A stretch of DNA of 64,000 nucleotides. Origin: Siphonodentalium dalli. Its lineage: Eukaryota; Mollusca; Scaphopoda; Gadilida; Siphonodentaliidae. The notes beneath the pieces were generated by a model, which did not search any database, was not told the origin of the DNA, and worked only from the letters and a program-made list of their open reading frames with translations. Position numbers and translations under genes: made by a program. Position 1 is the stretch's first letter; each line of letters starts with the position of its first letter. Shown here in pieces: positions 29,801 through 42,925 of this stretch. Where the stretch lies: assembly GCA_032622095.1 (NCBI GenBank), contig CP136062.1:13791710-13855709 (forward strand), in the 5' to 3' direction.

Positions 29801-31852
29801 TTCTATGTCTCAGGATGTACGATTATATGTCTCAGGATGTAAGATTGTATGTCTCAGGATGTACGATTCTATGTCCCAGGATGTACGATTCTATGTCTCA
29901 GGATGTATGATTTTATGTCTCAGGATGTATGATTTTATGTCTCAGGATGTACGATTCAATGTCCCAGGATGTACGATTCTATGTCTCAGGATGTATGATT
30001 TTATGTCTCAGGATGTAAGATTGTATGTCTCAGGATGTACGATTCTATGTCCCAGGATGTACGATTCTATGTCCCAGGATGTATGATTCTATGTCGCAGG
30101 ATGTAAGATTATATGTCCCAGGATGTACGATTCTATGTCCCAGGATGTACGATTCTATGTCCCAGGATGTACGATTCTATGACTCAGGATGTATGATTCT
30201 ATGTCTCAGGATGTACGATTCTATGTCTCAGGATGTACGATTCTATGTCTCAGGATGTGCGATTCTATTTCCCAGGATGTACGGTTATATGTCCCAGGAT
30301 GTATGATTCTATGTCTCAGGATGTAAGATTGTATGTCCCAGGAAGTACGATTCTATGTCTCAGGATGTACGATTCTATGTCCCAGGATGTATGATTCTAT
30401 GTCTCAGGATGTACGATTCTATGTCCCAGGATGTACGATTCTATGTCTCAGGATGTACGATTCTATGACTCAGGATGTACGATTCTATGTCCAAGGATGT
30501 ATGATTCTATGTCTCAGGATGTACGATTCTATGTCCCAGGATGTATGATTCTATGTCCCAGGATGTATGATTCTATGTCCCAGTATGTATGATTCTATGT
30601 CCCTGGATGTATGATTCTATGTCCCAGGATGTAATATTCTATGTCTCAGGATGTACGATTATACGTCCCAGGATGTATGATGCTATGTCCCAGGATGTAA
30701 GATTGTATGTCCCAGGATGTAAGATTCTATGTCTCAGGATGTATGATTCTATGTCTCAGGATGTACGATTCTATGTCTCAGGATGTAAGATTCTATGTCT
30801 CAGGATGTATGATTCTATGTCTCAGGATGTATGATTCTATGTATCAGGATGTATGATTCTATGTCTCAGGATGTACGATTCTATGACTCAGGATGTACGA
30901 TTCCATGTCCAAGGATGTATGATTCTATGTCTCAGGATGTACGATTCTATGTCCCAGGATGTATGATTCTATGTACCAGGATGTATGATTCTATGTCCCA
31001 GGATGTATGATTCTATGTCCCAGGATGTAATATTCTATGTATCAGGATGTACGATTATATGTCCCAGGATGTATGATGCTATGTCCCAGGAAGTAAGATT
31101 GTATGTCCCAGGATGTACGATTCTATGTCTCATGATGTATGATTCTATGTCTCAGGATGTACGATTCTATGTCTCAGGATGTAAGATTCTATGTCTCAGG
31201 ATGTATGATTCTATGTCTCAGGATGTATGATTCTATGTATCAGGATGTATGATTCTATGTCTCAGGATGTACGATTCTATGACTCAGGATGTACGATTCT
31301 ATGTCTCAGGATGTATGATTCTATGTCTCAGGATGTATGCTTCTATGTCTCAGGATGTATGATTCTATGTCTCAGGATGTAAGATTGTATGTCCCAGGAT
31401 GTATGATTCTATGTCTCAGGATGTATGCTTCTATGTCTCAGGATGTATGATTCTATGTCTCAGGATGTATGATGCTATGTCTCAGGATGTATGCTTCTAT
31501 GTCTCAGGATGTACGATTCTATGTCCCAGGTTGTATGATTCTATGTCCCAGGATGTATGATTCTATGGCTCAGTATGTACGATTCTATGACTCAGTATGT
31601 ACGATTCTATGTCCCAGGATGTACGATTCTATGTCTCAGGATGTACGATTATATGTCCCAGGATGTACGATTCTATGTCCCAGGATGTACGATTCTATGT
31701 CCCAGAATGTACGATTCTATGTCTCGGGATGTACGATTCTATGACTCAGGATGTACGAGTCTATGACTCAGTATGTACGATTCTATGTCCCAGGATGTAC
31801 GATTCTATGACTCTGGATGTACGATTCTATGACTCAGTATGTACGATTCTAT
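26858..31852 (+). repeat. About 5-kb higher-order repeat unit B2
   Basis: Counterpart of A2 at offset 20,758, including the 11-monomer insertion (now at about 28,158-28,400) and the landmark monomers near 28,918 and 29,149. A2-specific insertions are shared with B2 but not with B1. The tandem 5-kb duplication and its divergence therefore predate the 20.76-kb duplication. Confidence 0.8.
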
Positions 31853-33079
31853 GTCTCAGGATGTACGATTCTATGTCTCAGGATGTACGATTCTATGTCT
31901 CAGGATGTACGATTCTATGTCCCAGGATGTATGATTCTATGTCACAGGATGTATGATTCTATGTCTCAGGATGTATGATTCTATGTCTCAGGATGTACGA
32001 TTCTATGTCTCAGGATGTATGATTCTATGTCTCAGGATGTATGATTCTATGTCTCATGATGTACGATTCTATGTCTCAGGATGTACGGTTCAATGTCTCA
32101 GGATGTACGATTCTATGGCTCAGTATGTACGATTCTATGTCTCAGGATGTACGATTCTATGTCTCAGGATGTACGATTCTATGTCTCAGGATGTACGATT
32201 CTATGTCCCAGGATGTATGATTCTATGTCACATGATGTATGATTCTATGTCTCAGGATGTATGATTCTATGTCTCAGGATGTACGATTCTATGTCTCAGG
32301 ATGTATGATTCTATGTCTCAGGATGTATGATTCTATGTCTCAGGATGTACGATTCTATGTCCCAGGATGTATGATTCTATGTCACAGGATGTATGATTCT
32401 ATGTCTCAGGATGTATGATTCTATGTCTCAGGATGTTCGATTCTATGTCTCAGGATGTACGATTCTATGTCTCAGGATGTACGATTCTATGTCTCAGGAT
32501 GTATGAATCATGTTTAAGGATGTATGATTCTATGACTCAGGATGTATAATTCTATGACTCAGGATATACGATTCTATGTCTCAGGATGTACGATTCTATG
32601 TCTCAGGATGTACGATTCTATGGCTCAGTATGTACGATTCTATGTCTCAGGTTGTACGATTCTATGTCTCAAGATGTACGATTCTATGTCTCAGGATGTG
32701 CGATTCTATGTCTCAGGATGTACGATTATATGTCTCAGGATGTATGATTATATGTCCCAGGATGTACGATTCCATGTCCCAGGATGTATGATTCTATTTC
32801 CCAGGATGTACGATTCTATGTCCCAGGATGTATGATTCTATGTCCCAGGATGTATGATTCCATGTCTCAGGATGTACGGTTCAATGTCTCAGGATGTAAG
32901 ATTATATGTCCCAGGATGTATGATTCTATGTCTCAGGATGTACGATTTTATGTCTCAGGATGTATGATTCTAGTTCCCAGGATGTACGATTCTATGTCTC
33001 AGGATGTATGATTCTATGACTCAGGATGTATGATTCTATGTCTCATGATGTACGATTCTATGTCTCAGGATGTATGATT

Positions 33080-34700
33080 ACGAGTCGAAACGGAATGTGG
33101 CATATGCTTAGTATACCACAAGTCAGCAAACTGCAACTGATGATGACCCTATCAAAAACTTTGGCACCTTTTCCAAAACATCAACCTATTAGTAACATAT
33201 AAAACCAAATTCCACCTTTGGCATAAATAAATTATCTTTAGGGGGTACGTTCTAAAACATTTTCAAAATTATTTTAAACCGCTCCAGAAATATACTCTCC
33301 ATTTCTAAATTTGGTTATGAGAACAGGGAACAAATTGTCTGCAAAAAATTGGGACCCTGACCATAAAAACATGCCTATTCATTAATATGCTTAGCAGACA
33401 ACCTCCCCTTTCTCATACCTAAAAACCTTTTAATGAATGTAATCCCCTTATACCAAACCATATACCACTTAAGAGATATATATGCATGTAGAACATTAAT
33501 TGATGTCTACAAATAAACAATGTTTATAATGTACAATGGCTATATGTTATGTATGTCTGTCTGTCTGTTTGTTTAGCTGTCTGTCCACCACCACGATAAT
33601 TTATGTGCATTAGTATGCCTGGTTTGAACGCTGGCACCCAGCATAGTACTACTAACTATAGGGTACTAGAACATAATATTATTAAGGGGTATAGGACAAT
33701 ACCTTGGAATATTCACATAATTGCCTTAATTATTATAAGGAGATACTATATTAAATGCCAAATCCTATATTAATTTTAACGGGCATAGTTATAAGCACAA
33801 ATAAAATGGACTTAATCATGTTTAAAGGATATTTAAGAAAAGGAACTTTACAATTATATAATACTATAATTTAATATGTATATACATGTATAAGATACAC
33901 AAGAGATTGTTATAAATATAATCCATTAAAACATTCATACCCCTTTTATGGCATACCCCTATAACGGCATAACCTTTATAGCAATACTGTGCTGCTAGAA
34001 ACCAAAAACTATATTATACACTATTATAATATTAATATAATAATTATATTTATTCATAATTATATAGGGTTTGATACTCACTGCACATAATTGATAATCA
34101 ACGGAATCTCATTAAGAAGGATTTGAGGGAAGTTTTATTTTAATAAAATATAAAACATATATGTATAAATGTAATTCAAAACAATTCGATCAAAAAGCAG
34201 ACTATAGACCCATTATTATCAGACTATACTTTGTGTATAAACTAAAACCAGATACCTCATTATTGTACCTACAACATATTATTGACTTTACTTTTGACCT
34301 ATATAGGCTTGTTGACCAACTTTGGTTATAATTTAAAGGGATGCATACTAACAATTTTTTATAATTACCTACGACAATTTTAAGTTAACTTTTTATAAAT
34401 GCATTCAATTATAACCATAGTGAATACTATGATTGTTACATAACAATAGTAACAAATAATTCAACCTAAATACAATATTGATAATTAAAAGATATTTGAC
34501 TGACTTCCAGGTTGCTCTATAATTTTATCTTTTACTTCTGCCTTTTTACTTTTGACTGGCTAAAACTGCTCCTACGGCAGACTATCTGTTCATCATTAGC
34601 ATAATACATCTTCCGGTGAGCAAGGCAGGGTACCTTTTTTGTGGGCCCAGGACACTGCGGCATCCCCCATTGCTCACTATGAATGTGGGCACCATAAAAC
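33080..34700. repeat. 1.62-kb AT-rich interspersed block, copy 1
   Basis: Non-satellite, strongly AT-rich sequence of 1,621 bp set inside the array. It begins ACGAGTCGAAACGG and ends GGCACCATAAAAC. No open frame of note is present on either strand. It contains a short GTCT/GTTT microsatellite near 33,554-33,574, three degenerate units of about 17 bp at 33,936-33,990, and inverted repeats near 34,416-34,431, 34,433-34,455 and 34,616-34,677. The satellite resumes with TATGATT, the same 7 bases that precede the block. One extra T near 33,831 distinguishes it from copies 2 and 3. It could be an old transposon insertion or captured unique DNA; I do not recognise a family. Confidence 0.95.
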
Positions 34701-37540
34701 TATGATTCTATGTCCCAGGATGTACGATTTTATGTCTCAGGATGTATGATTCTATACCCAGGATGTACGATTCTATGTCTCAGGATGTATGATTCTATGT
34801 CCCAGTATGTACGATTTTATGTCTCAGGATGTAAGATTATATGTCCCAGGATGTACGATTCTATGTCTCAGGATGTACGATTCTATGTCTAAGGATGTAC
34901 GATTCTATGTCCCAGTATGTACGATTCTATGTCTCAGGATGTACGATTCTATTTCCCAGGATGTATGATTCTATGTCTCAGGATGTACGATTCTATGTCT
35001 CAGGATGTACGATTCTATGTCCCATGATGTACGATTCAATGTCTCAGGATGTACGATTCTATGTTTCAGGATGTACGATTATATTTCCCATGATGTACGA
35101 TTCTATGTCTCAGGATGTACGATTATATGTCTCAGGATGTACGATTCTATGTCCCATGATGTACGATTCAATCTCTCAGGATGTACGATTCTATGTTTCA
35201 GGATGTACGATTCTATGTCTCAGGATGTACGATTCTATGACTCAGGATCTACGATTCTATGTCTCAGGATGTATGATTCTATGACTCAGGATGTACGATT
35301 CTATGTCTCAGGATGTATGATTCTATGACTCAGGATGTATGATTCTATGTCTCAGGATGTACGATTATATGTCTCAGGATGTAAGATTGTATGTCCCAGG
35401 ATGTACGATTCTATGTCTCAGGATGTATGATTTTATGTCTCAGGATGTATGATTCTATACCCAGGATGTACGATTCTATGTCTCAGGATGTATGATTCTA
35501 TGTCCCAGTATGTACGATTTTATGTCTCAGGATGTAAGATTATATGTCCCAGGATGTACGATTCTATGTCTCAGGATGTATGATTTTATGTCTCAGGATG
35601 TATGATTTTATGTCTCAGGATGTACGATTCTATGTCCCAGGATGTACGATTCTATGTCTCAGGATGTATGATTTTATGTCTCAGGATGTAAGATTGTATG
35701 TCTCAGGATGTACGATTCTATGTCCCAGGATGTACGATTCTATGTCCCAGGATGTATGATTCTATGTATCATGATGTAAGATTATATGTCCCAGGATGTA
35801 CGATTCTATGTCCCAGAATGTACGATTCTATGTCCCAGGATGTACGATCCTATGACTCAGGATGTATGATTCTATGTCTCAGGATGTACGATTCTATGTC
35901 TCAGGATGTACGATTCTATGTCTCAGGATGTGCGATTCTATTTCCCAGGATGTACGGTTATATGTCCCAGGATGTATGATTCTGTCTCAGGATGTAAGAT
36001 TGTATGTCCCAGGATGTACGATTCTATGCCTCAGGATGTACGATTCTATGTCCCAGGATGTATGATTCTATGTCTCAGGATGTACGATTCTATGTCCCAG
36101 GATGTACGATTCTATGTCTCAGGATGTACGATTCTATGACTCAGGATGTACGATTCTATGTCCAAGGATGTATGATTCTATGTCTCAGGATGTACGATTC
36201 TATGTCCCAGGATGTATGATTCTATGTCCCAGGATGTATGATTCTATGTCCCAGTATGTATGATTCTATGTCCCTGGATGTATGATTCTATGTCCCAGGA
36301 TGTAATATTCTATGTCTCAGGATGTACGATTATACGTCCCAGGATGTATGATGCTATGTCCCAGGATGTAAGGTTGTATGTCCCAGGATGTAAGATTCTA
36401 TGTCTCAGGATGTATGATTCTATGTCTCAGGATGTACGATTCTATGTCTCAGGATGTAAGATTCTATGTCTCAGGATGTATGATTCTATGTCTCATGATG
36501 TACGATTCTATGTCTCAGGATGTACGGTTCAATGTCTCAGGATGTACGATTCTATGGCTCAGTATGTACGATTCTATGTCTCAGGATGTACGATTCTATG
36601 TCTCAGGATGTACGATTCTATGTCTCAGGATGTACGATTCTATGTCCCAGGATGTATGATTCTATGTCACAGGATGTATGATTCTATGTCTCAGGATGTA
36701 TGATTCTATGTCTCAGGATGTACGATTCTATGTCTCAGGATGTATGATTCTATGTCTCAGGATGTATGATTCTATGTCTCGGGATGTACGATTCTATGTC
36801 CCAGGATGTATGATTCTATGTCACAGGATGTATGATTCTATGTCTCAGGATGTATGATTCTATGTCTCAGGATGTACGATTCTATGTCTCAGGATGTACG
36901 ATTCTATGTCTCAGGATGTACGATTCTATGTCTCAGGATGTATGAATCATGTTACAGGATGTATGATTCTATGACTCAGGATGTATAATTCTATGACTCA
37001 GGATATACGATTCTATGTCTCAGGATGTACGATTCTATGTCTCAGGATGTACGATTCTATGGCTCAGTATGTACGATTCTATGTCTCAGGTTGTACGATT
37101 CTATGTCTCAGGATGTACGATTCTATGTCTCAGGATGTACGATTCTATGTCTCAGGATGTACGATTATATGTCTCAGGATGTATGATTATATGTCCCAGG
37201 ATGTACGATTCCATGTCTCAGGATGTACGATTCTATGTCCCAGGATGTATGATTCTATTTCCCAGGATGTACGATTCTATGTCCCAGGATGTATGATTAT
37301 ATGTACCAGGACGTATGATTCCATGTCTCAGGATGTACGGTTCAATGTCTCAGGATGTAAGATTATATGTCCCAGGATGTATGATTCTATGTCTCAGGAT
37401 GTACGATTTTATGTCTCAGGATGTATGATTCTATTTCCCAGGATGTACGATTCTATGTCTCAGGATGTATGATTCTATGACTCATGATGTATGATTCTAT
37501 GTCTCATGATGTACGATTATATGTCTCAGGATGTATCATT
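34701..37540 (+). repeat. 22-bp satellite array, segment II
   Basis: About 129 monomers between AT-rich blocks 1 and 2. Much of the order follows segment I: 35,200-36,480 tracks 3,540-4,690, and 36,480-37,440 tracks 11,290-11,900 and 32,050-32,990. The GAATCATGTT landmark monomer is near 36,943. A monomer lacking two bases near 35,985 (GATTCTGTCTC) is a private change. Confidence 0.93.
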
Positions 37541-39160
37541 ACGAGTCGAAACGGAATGTGGCATATGCTTAGTATACCACAAGTCAGCAATCTGCAACTG
37601 ATGATGACCCTATCAAAAACTTTGGCACCTTTTCCAAAACATCAACCTATTAGTAACATATAAAACCAAATTCCACCTTTGGCATAAATAAATTATCTTT
37701 AGGGGGTACGTTCTAAAACATTTTCAAAATTATTTTAAACCGCTCCAGAAATATACTCTCCATTTCTAAATTTGGTTATGAGAACAGGGAACAAATTGTC
37801 TGCAAAAAATTGGGACCCTGACCATAAAAACATGCCTATTCATTAATATGCTTAGCAGACAACCTCCCCTTTCTCATACCTAAAAACCTTTTAATGAATG
37901 TAATCCCCTTATACCAAACCATATACCACTTAAGAGATATATATGCATGTAGAACATTAATTGATGTCTACAAATAAACAATGTTTATAATGTACAATGG
38001 CTATATGTTATGTATGTCTGTCTGTCTGTTTGTTTAGCTGTCTGTCCACCACCACGATAATTTATGTGCATTAGTATGCCTGGTTTGAACGCTGGCACCC
38101 AGCATAGTACTACTAACTATAGGGTACTAGAACATAATATTATTAAGGGGTATAGGACAATACCTTGGAATATTCACATAATTGCCTTAATTATTATAAG
38201 GAGATACTATATTAAATGCCAAATCCTATATTAATTTTAACGGGCATAGTTATAAGCACAAATAAAATGGACTTAATCATGTTAAAGGATATTTAAGAAA
38301 AGGAACTTTACAATTATATAATACTATAATTTAATATGTATATACATGTATAAGATACACAAGAGATTGTTATAAATATAATCCATTAAAACATTCATAC
38401 CCCTTTTATGGCATACCCCTATAACGGCATAACCTTTATAGCAATACTGTGCTGCTAGAAACCAAAAACTATATTATACACTATTATAATATTAATATAA
38501 TAATTATATTTATTCATAATTATATAGGGTTTGATACTCACTGCACATAATTGATAATCAACGGAATCTCATTAAGAAGAATTTGAGGGAAGTTTTATTT
38601 TAATAAAATATAAAACATATATGTATAAATGTAATTCAAAACAATTCGATCAAAAAGCAGACTATAGACCCATTATTATCAGACTATACTTTGTGTATAA
38701 ACTAAAACCAGATACCTCATTATTGTACCTACAACATATTATTGACTTTACTTTTTACCTATATAGGCTTGTTGACCAACTTTGGTTATAATTTAAAGGG
38801 ATGCATACTAACAATTTTTTATAATTACCTACGACAATTTTAAGTTAACTTTTTATAAATGCATTCAATTATAACCATAGTGAATACTATGATTGTTACA
38901 TAACAATAGTAACAAATAATTCAACCTAAATACAATATTGATAATTAAAAGATATTTGACTGACTTCCAGGTTGCTCTATAATTTTATCTTTTACTTCTG
39001 CCTTTTTACTTTTGACTGGCTAAAACTGCTCCTACGACAGACTATCTGTTCATCATTAGCATAATACATCTTCCGGTGAGCAAGGCAGGGTACCTTTTTT
39101 GTGGGCCCAGGACACTGCGGCATCCCCCATTGCTCACTATGAATGTGGGCACCACAAAAC
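37541..39160. repeat. 1.62-kb AT-rich interspersed block, copy 2
   Basis: 1,620 bp, nearly identical to copy 1. Differences seen include GCAATCTGC near 37,589, AGAAGAATTT near 38,578, CTTTTTACC near 38,755, CTACGACAG near 39,034 and CCACAAAAC at the right end. The left satellite flank reads TATCATT instead of TATGATT. Distance from the start of copy 1 is 4,461 bp, so block plus satellite has amplified as one higher-order unit. Confidence 0.95.
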
Positions 39161-42100
39161 TATGATTCTATGTCCCAGGATGTACGATTTTATGTCTCAG
39201 GATGTATGATTCTATACCCAGGATGTACGATTCTATGTCTCAGGATGTATGATTCTATGTCCCAGGATGTACGATTTTATGTCTCAGGATGTAAGATTAT
39301 ATGTCCCAGGATGTACGATTCTATGTCTCAGGATGTACGATTCTATGTCTCAGGATGTACGATTCTATGTCCCAGGATGTACGATTCTATGTCTCAGGAT
39401 GTACGATTCTATTTCCCAGGATGTATGATTCTATGTCTCAGGATGTACGATTCTATGTCTCAGGATGTACGATTCTATGTCCCATGATGTACGATTCAAT
39501 GTCTCAGGATGTACGATACTATGTTTCAGGATGTACGATTATATTTCCCAGGATGTACGATTCTATGTCTCAGGATGTACGATTATATGTCTCAGGATGT
39601 ACGATTCTATGTCCCATGATGTACGATTCAATGTCTCAGGATGTACGATTCTATGTTTCAGAATGTACGATTCTATGTCTCAGGATGTACGATTCTATGA
39701 CTCAGGATCTACGATTCTATGTCTCAGGATGTATGATTCTATGACTCAGGATATACGATTCTATGTCTCAGGATGTATGATTCTATGACTCAGGATGTAT
39801 GATTCTATGTCTCAGGATGTACGATTATATGTCTCAGGATGTAAGATTGTATGTCTCAGGATGTACGATTCTATGTCCCAGGATGTACGATTCTATGTCT
39901 CAGGATGTATGTTTTTATGTCTCAGGATGTAAGATTGTATGTCTCAGGATGTACGATTCTATGTCCCAGGATGTACGATTCTATGTCCCAGGATGTATGA
40001 CTCTATGTCTCAGGATGTAAGATTATATGTCCCGGGATGTACGATTCTATGTCCCAGGATGTACGATTCTATGACTCAGGATGTATGATTCTATGTCTCA
40101 GGATGTACGATTCTATGTCTCAGGATGTACGATTCTATGTCTCAGGATGTGCGATTCTATTTCCCAGGATGTACGATTATATGTCCCAGGATGTATGATT
40201 CTATGTCTCAGGATGTAAGATTGTATGTCCCAGGATGTACGATTCTATGTCTCAGGATGTACGATTATATGTCCCAGGATGTATGATTCTATGTCTCAGG
40301 ATGTACGATTCTATGTCCCAGGATGTACGATTCTATGACTCAGGATGTACGATTCTATGACTCAGGATGTACGATTCCATGTTCCAGGATGTATTATTCT
40401 ATGTCCCAGGATGTATGATTCTATGTCCCAGTATGTATGATTCTATGTCCCAGGATGTATGATTCTATGTCCCAGGATGTAATATTCTATGTCTCAGGAT
40501 GTACGATTATACGTCCCAGGATGTATGATTCTATGTCCCAGGATGTAATATTCTATGTCTCAGGATGTACGATTATACGTCCCAGGATGTATGATGCTAT
40601 GTACCAGGATGTAAGATTGTATGTCCCAGGATGTAAGATTCTATGTCTCAGGATGTATGATTCTATGTCTCAGGATGTACGATTCTATGTTTCAGGATGT
40701 AAGATTCTGTCTCAGGATGTATGATTCTATGTCTCAGGATGTATGATTCTATGTATCAGGATGTATGATTCTATGTCTCAGGATGTACGATTCTATGACT
40801 CAGGATGTTCGATTCCTTGTCCAAGGATGTATGATTCTATGTCTCAGGATGTATGCTTCTATGTCTCAGGATGTATGATTCTATGTCTCAGGATGTATGA
40901 TGCTATGTCTCAGGATGTATGCTTCTATGTCTCAGGATGTACGATTCTATGTCCCAGGATGTATGATTCTATGTTCCAGGATGTATGATTCTATGGCTCA
41001 GTATGTACGATTCTATGACTCAGTATGTACGATTCTATGTCCCAGGATGTACGATTCTATGTCTCAGGATGTACGATTATATGTCCCAGGATGTATGATT
41101 CTATGTCACAGGATGTAAGATTCTATGTCTCAGGATGTATGATTCTATGTCTCAGGATGTACGATTCTATGTCTCAGGATGTATGATTCTATTCTCAGGA
41201 TGTATGATTCTATGTCTCATGATGTACGATTCTATGTCTCAGGATGTACGGTTCAATGTCTCAGGATGTACGATTCTATGGCTCAGTATGTACGATTCTA
41301 TGTCTCAGGATGTACGATTCTATGTCTCAGGATGTACGATTCTATGTCTCAGTATGTACGATTCTATGTCCCAGGATGTATGATTCTATGTCACAGGATG
41401 TATGATTCTATGTCTCAGGATGTGTGATTCTATGTCTCAGGATGTACGATTCTATGTCCCAGGATGTATGATTCTATGTCACAGGATGTATGATTCTATG
41501 TCTCAGGATGTATGATTCTATGTCTCAGGATGTACGATTCTATGTCTCAGGATGTACGATTCTATGTCTCAGGATGTACGATTCTATGTCTCATGATGTA
41601 TGAATCATGTTTCAGGATGTATGATTCTATGACTCAGGATGTATAATTCTATGACTCAGGATATACGATTCTATGTCTCAGGATGTACGATTCTATGTCT
41701 CAGGATGTACGATTCTATGGCTCAGTAATGTACGATTCTATGTCTCAGGATGTACGATTCTATGTCTCAGGATGTACGATTCTATGTCTCAGGATGTACG
41801 ATTATATGTCTCAGGATGTATGATTATATGTCCCAGGATGTACGATTCCATGTCTCAGGATGTACGATTCTATGTCCCAGGATGTATGATTCTATTTCCC
41901 AGGATGTACGATTCTATGTCCCAGGATGTATGATTCTATGTCCCAGGATGTATGATTCCATGTCTCAGGATGTACGGTTCAATGTCTCAGGATGTAAGAT
42001 TATATGTCCCAGGATGTGTGATTCTATGTCTCAGGATGTACGATTTTATGTCTCAGGATGTATGATTCTATTTCCCAGGATGTACGATTCTATGTCTCAG

Positions 42101-42925
42101 TATGTACGATTCTATGTCCCAGGATGTATGATTCTATGTCACAGGATGTATGATTCTATGTCTCAGGATGTGTGATTCTATGTCTCAGGATGTACGATTC
42201 TATGTCCCAGGATGTATGATTCTATGTCACAGGATGTATGATTCTATGTCTCAGGATGTATGATTCTATGTCTCAGGATGTACGATTCTATGTCTCAGGA
42301 TGTACGATTCTATGTCTCAGGATGTACGATTCTATGTCTCATGATGTATGAATCATGTTTCAGGATGTATGATTCTATGACTCAGGATGTATAATTCTAT
42401 GACTCAGGATATACGATTATATGTCTCAGGATGTACGATTCTATGTCTCAGGATGTACGATTCTATGGCTCAGTAATGTACGATTCTATGTCTCAGGATG
42501 TACGATTCTATGTCTCAGGATGTACGATTCTATGTCTCAGGATGTACGATTATATGTCTCAGGATGTATGATTATATGTCCCAGGATGTACGATTCCATG
42601 TCTCAGGATGTACGATTCTATGTCCCAGGATGTATGATTCTATTTCCCAGGATGTACGATTCTATGTCCCAGGATGTATGATTCTATGTCCCAGAATGTA
42701 TGATTCCATGTCTCAGGATGTACGGTTCAATGTCTCAGGATGTAAGATTATATGTCCCAGGATGTATGATTCTATGTCTCAGGATGTACGATTTTATGTC
42801 TCAGGATGTATGATTCTATTTCCCAGGATGTACGATTCTATGTCTCAGGATGTATGATTCTATGACTCAGGATGTATGATTCTATGTCTCATGATGTACG
42901 ATTCTATGTCTCAGGATGTATGATT
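39161..42925 (+). repeat. 22-bp satellite array, segment III
   Basis: About 171 monomers between blocks 2 and 3. It is colinear with segment II over much of its length but longer, mainly because of a 748-bp internal tandem duplication. A duplicated two-monomer stretch with GTAATATTC near 40,485 and 40,550 is another local expansion. Two-base deletions near 40,708 and 41,191 change monomer length. Confidence 0.93.
41343..42838 (+). repeat. 748-bp tandem duplication (two copies, joint at 42,090/42,091)
   Basis: The variant order at 41,343-42,090 repeats at 42,091-42,838 with a constant offset of 748 bp (34 x 22). Both copies contain an unusual GGCTCAGTAATG join (near 41,719 and 42,467), where the other higher-order copies have GGCTCAGTATG followed by a GGTTGTACG monomer. 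Both also contain the GAATCATGTTTC landmark. The shared rare join supports direct duplication rather than chance similarity. Confidence 0.88.

Larger units (their letters stand above)
20761..32734 (+). repeat. Large array duplication, copy B
   Basis: Near-identical counterpart of 1-11,976, separated from it by about 8.8 kb of related but differently ordered satellite. It carries private changes such as GATGGACG near 22,215 and an S-to-C type codon change near 28,463. Its right end at 32,734 passes into a run of variants resembling 13,216-13,460 and 37,155-37,400, just before the first AT-rich block. This suggests the right end was set by an exchange inside the array. Confidence 0.93.
1..33079 (+). 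repeat. 22-bp satellite array, segment I (open to the left)
   Basis: Uninterrupted head-to-tail array of a 22-bp monomer, about 1,500 copies, running off the left edge of the window. Consensus is AGGATGTACGATT then CTATGTCTC. The most variable positions are base 9 (C, T or A), base 14 (C, A, G or T) and base 21 (T or C, sometimes A). Most monomers are exactly 22 bp. Recurrent 21-bp variants (with TATACCC) and rarer shorter ones (near 3,028 and 18,255) shift the phase. I see no gene, RNA gene, or interspersed element in this stretch. The long forward open frames are periodicity artefacts. Function cannot be read from sequence; centromeric, subtelomeric or other heterochromatic location is possible. 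Confidence 0.97.

Noticed and set aside
1-33079. CRISPR array, because of many short direct repeats
   Set aside because: There are no unique spacers: the monomers are contiguous, the variation is point-like, and there are no cas genes. Period and context are those of a eukaryotic satellite.
33554-33590. GTCT/GTTT microsatellite as a separate locus
   Set aside because: Only a few units long and fixed in the three block copies; it is noted as part of the block instead.
33618-33640. Possible tRNA-like B box (GGTTTGAACGC) in the AT-rich block, suggesting a tRNA-derived SINE
   Set aside because: Only about 8 of 11 positions fit, and I find no A box at a proper distance upstream and no cloverleaf. 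A chance match is likely.
33080-34700. Terminal inverted repeats at the ends of the 1.62-kb block
   Set aside because: The left end (ACGAGTCGAAACGG) and the complement of the right end (GTTTTATGGTGCC) do not match; only a weak direct similarity (GAATGTGG) is present.
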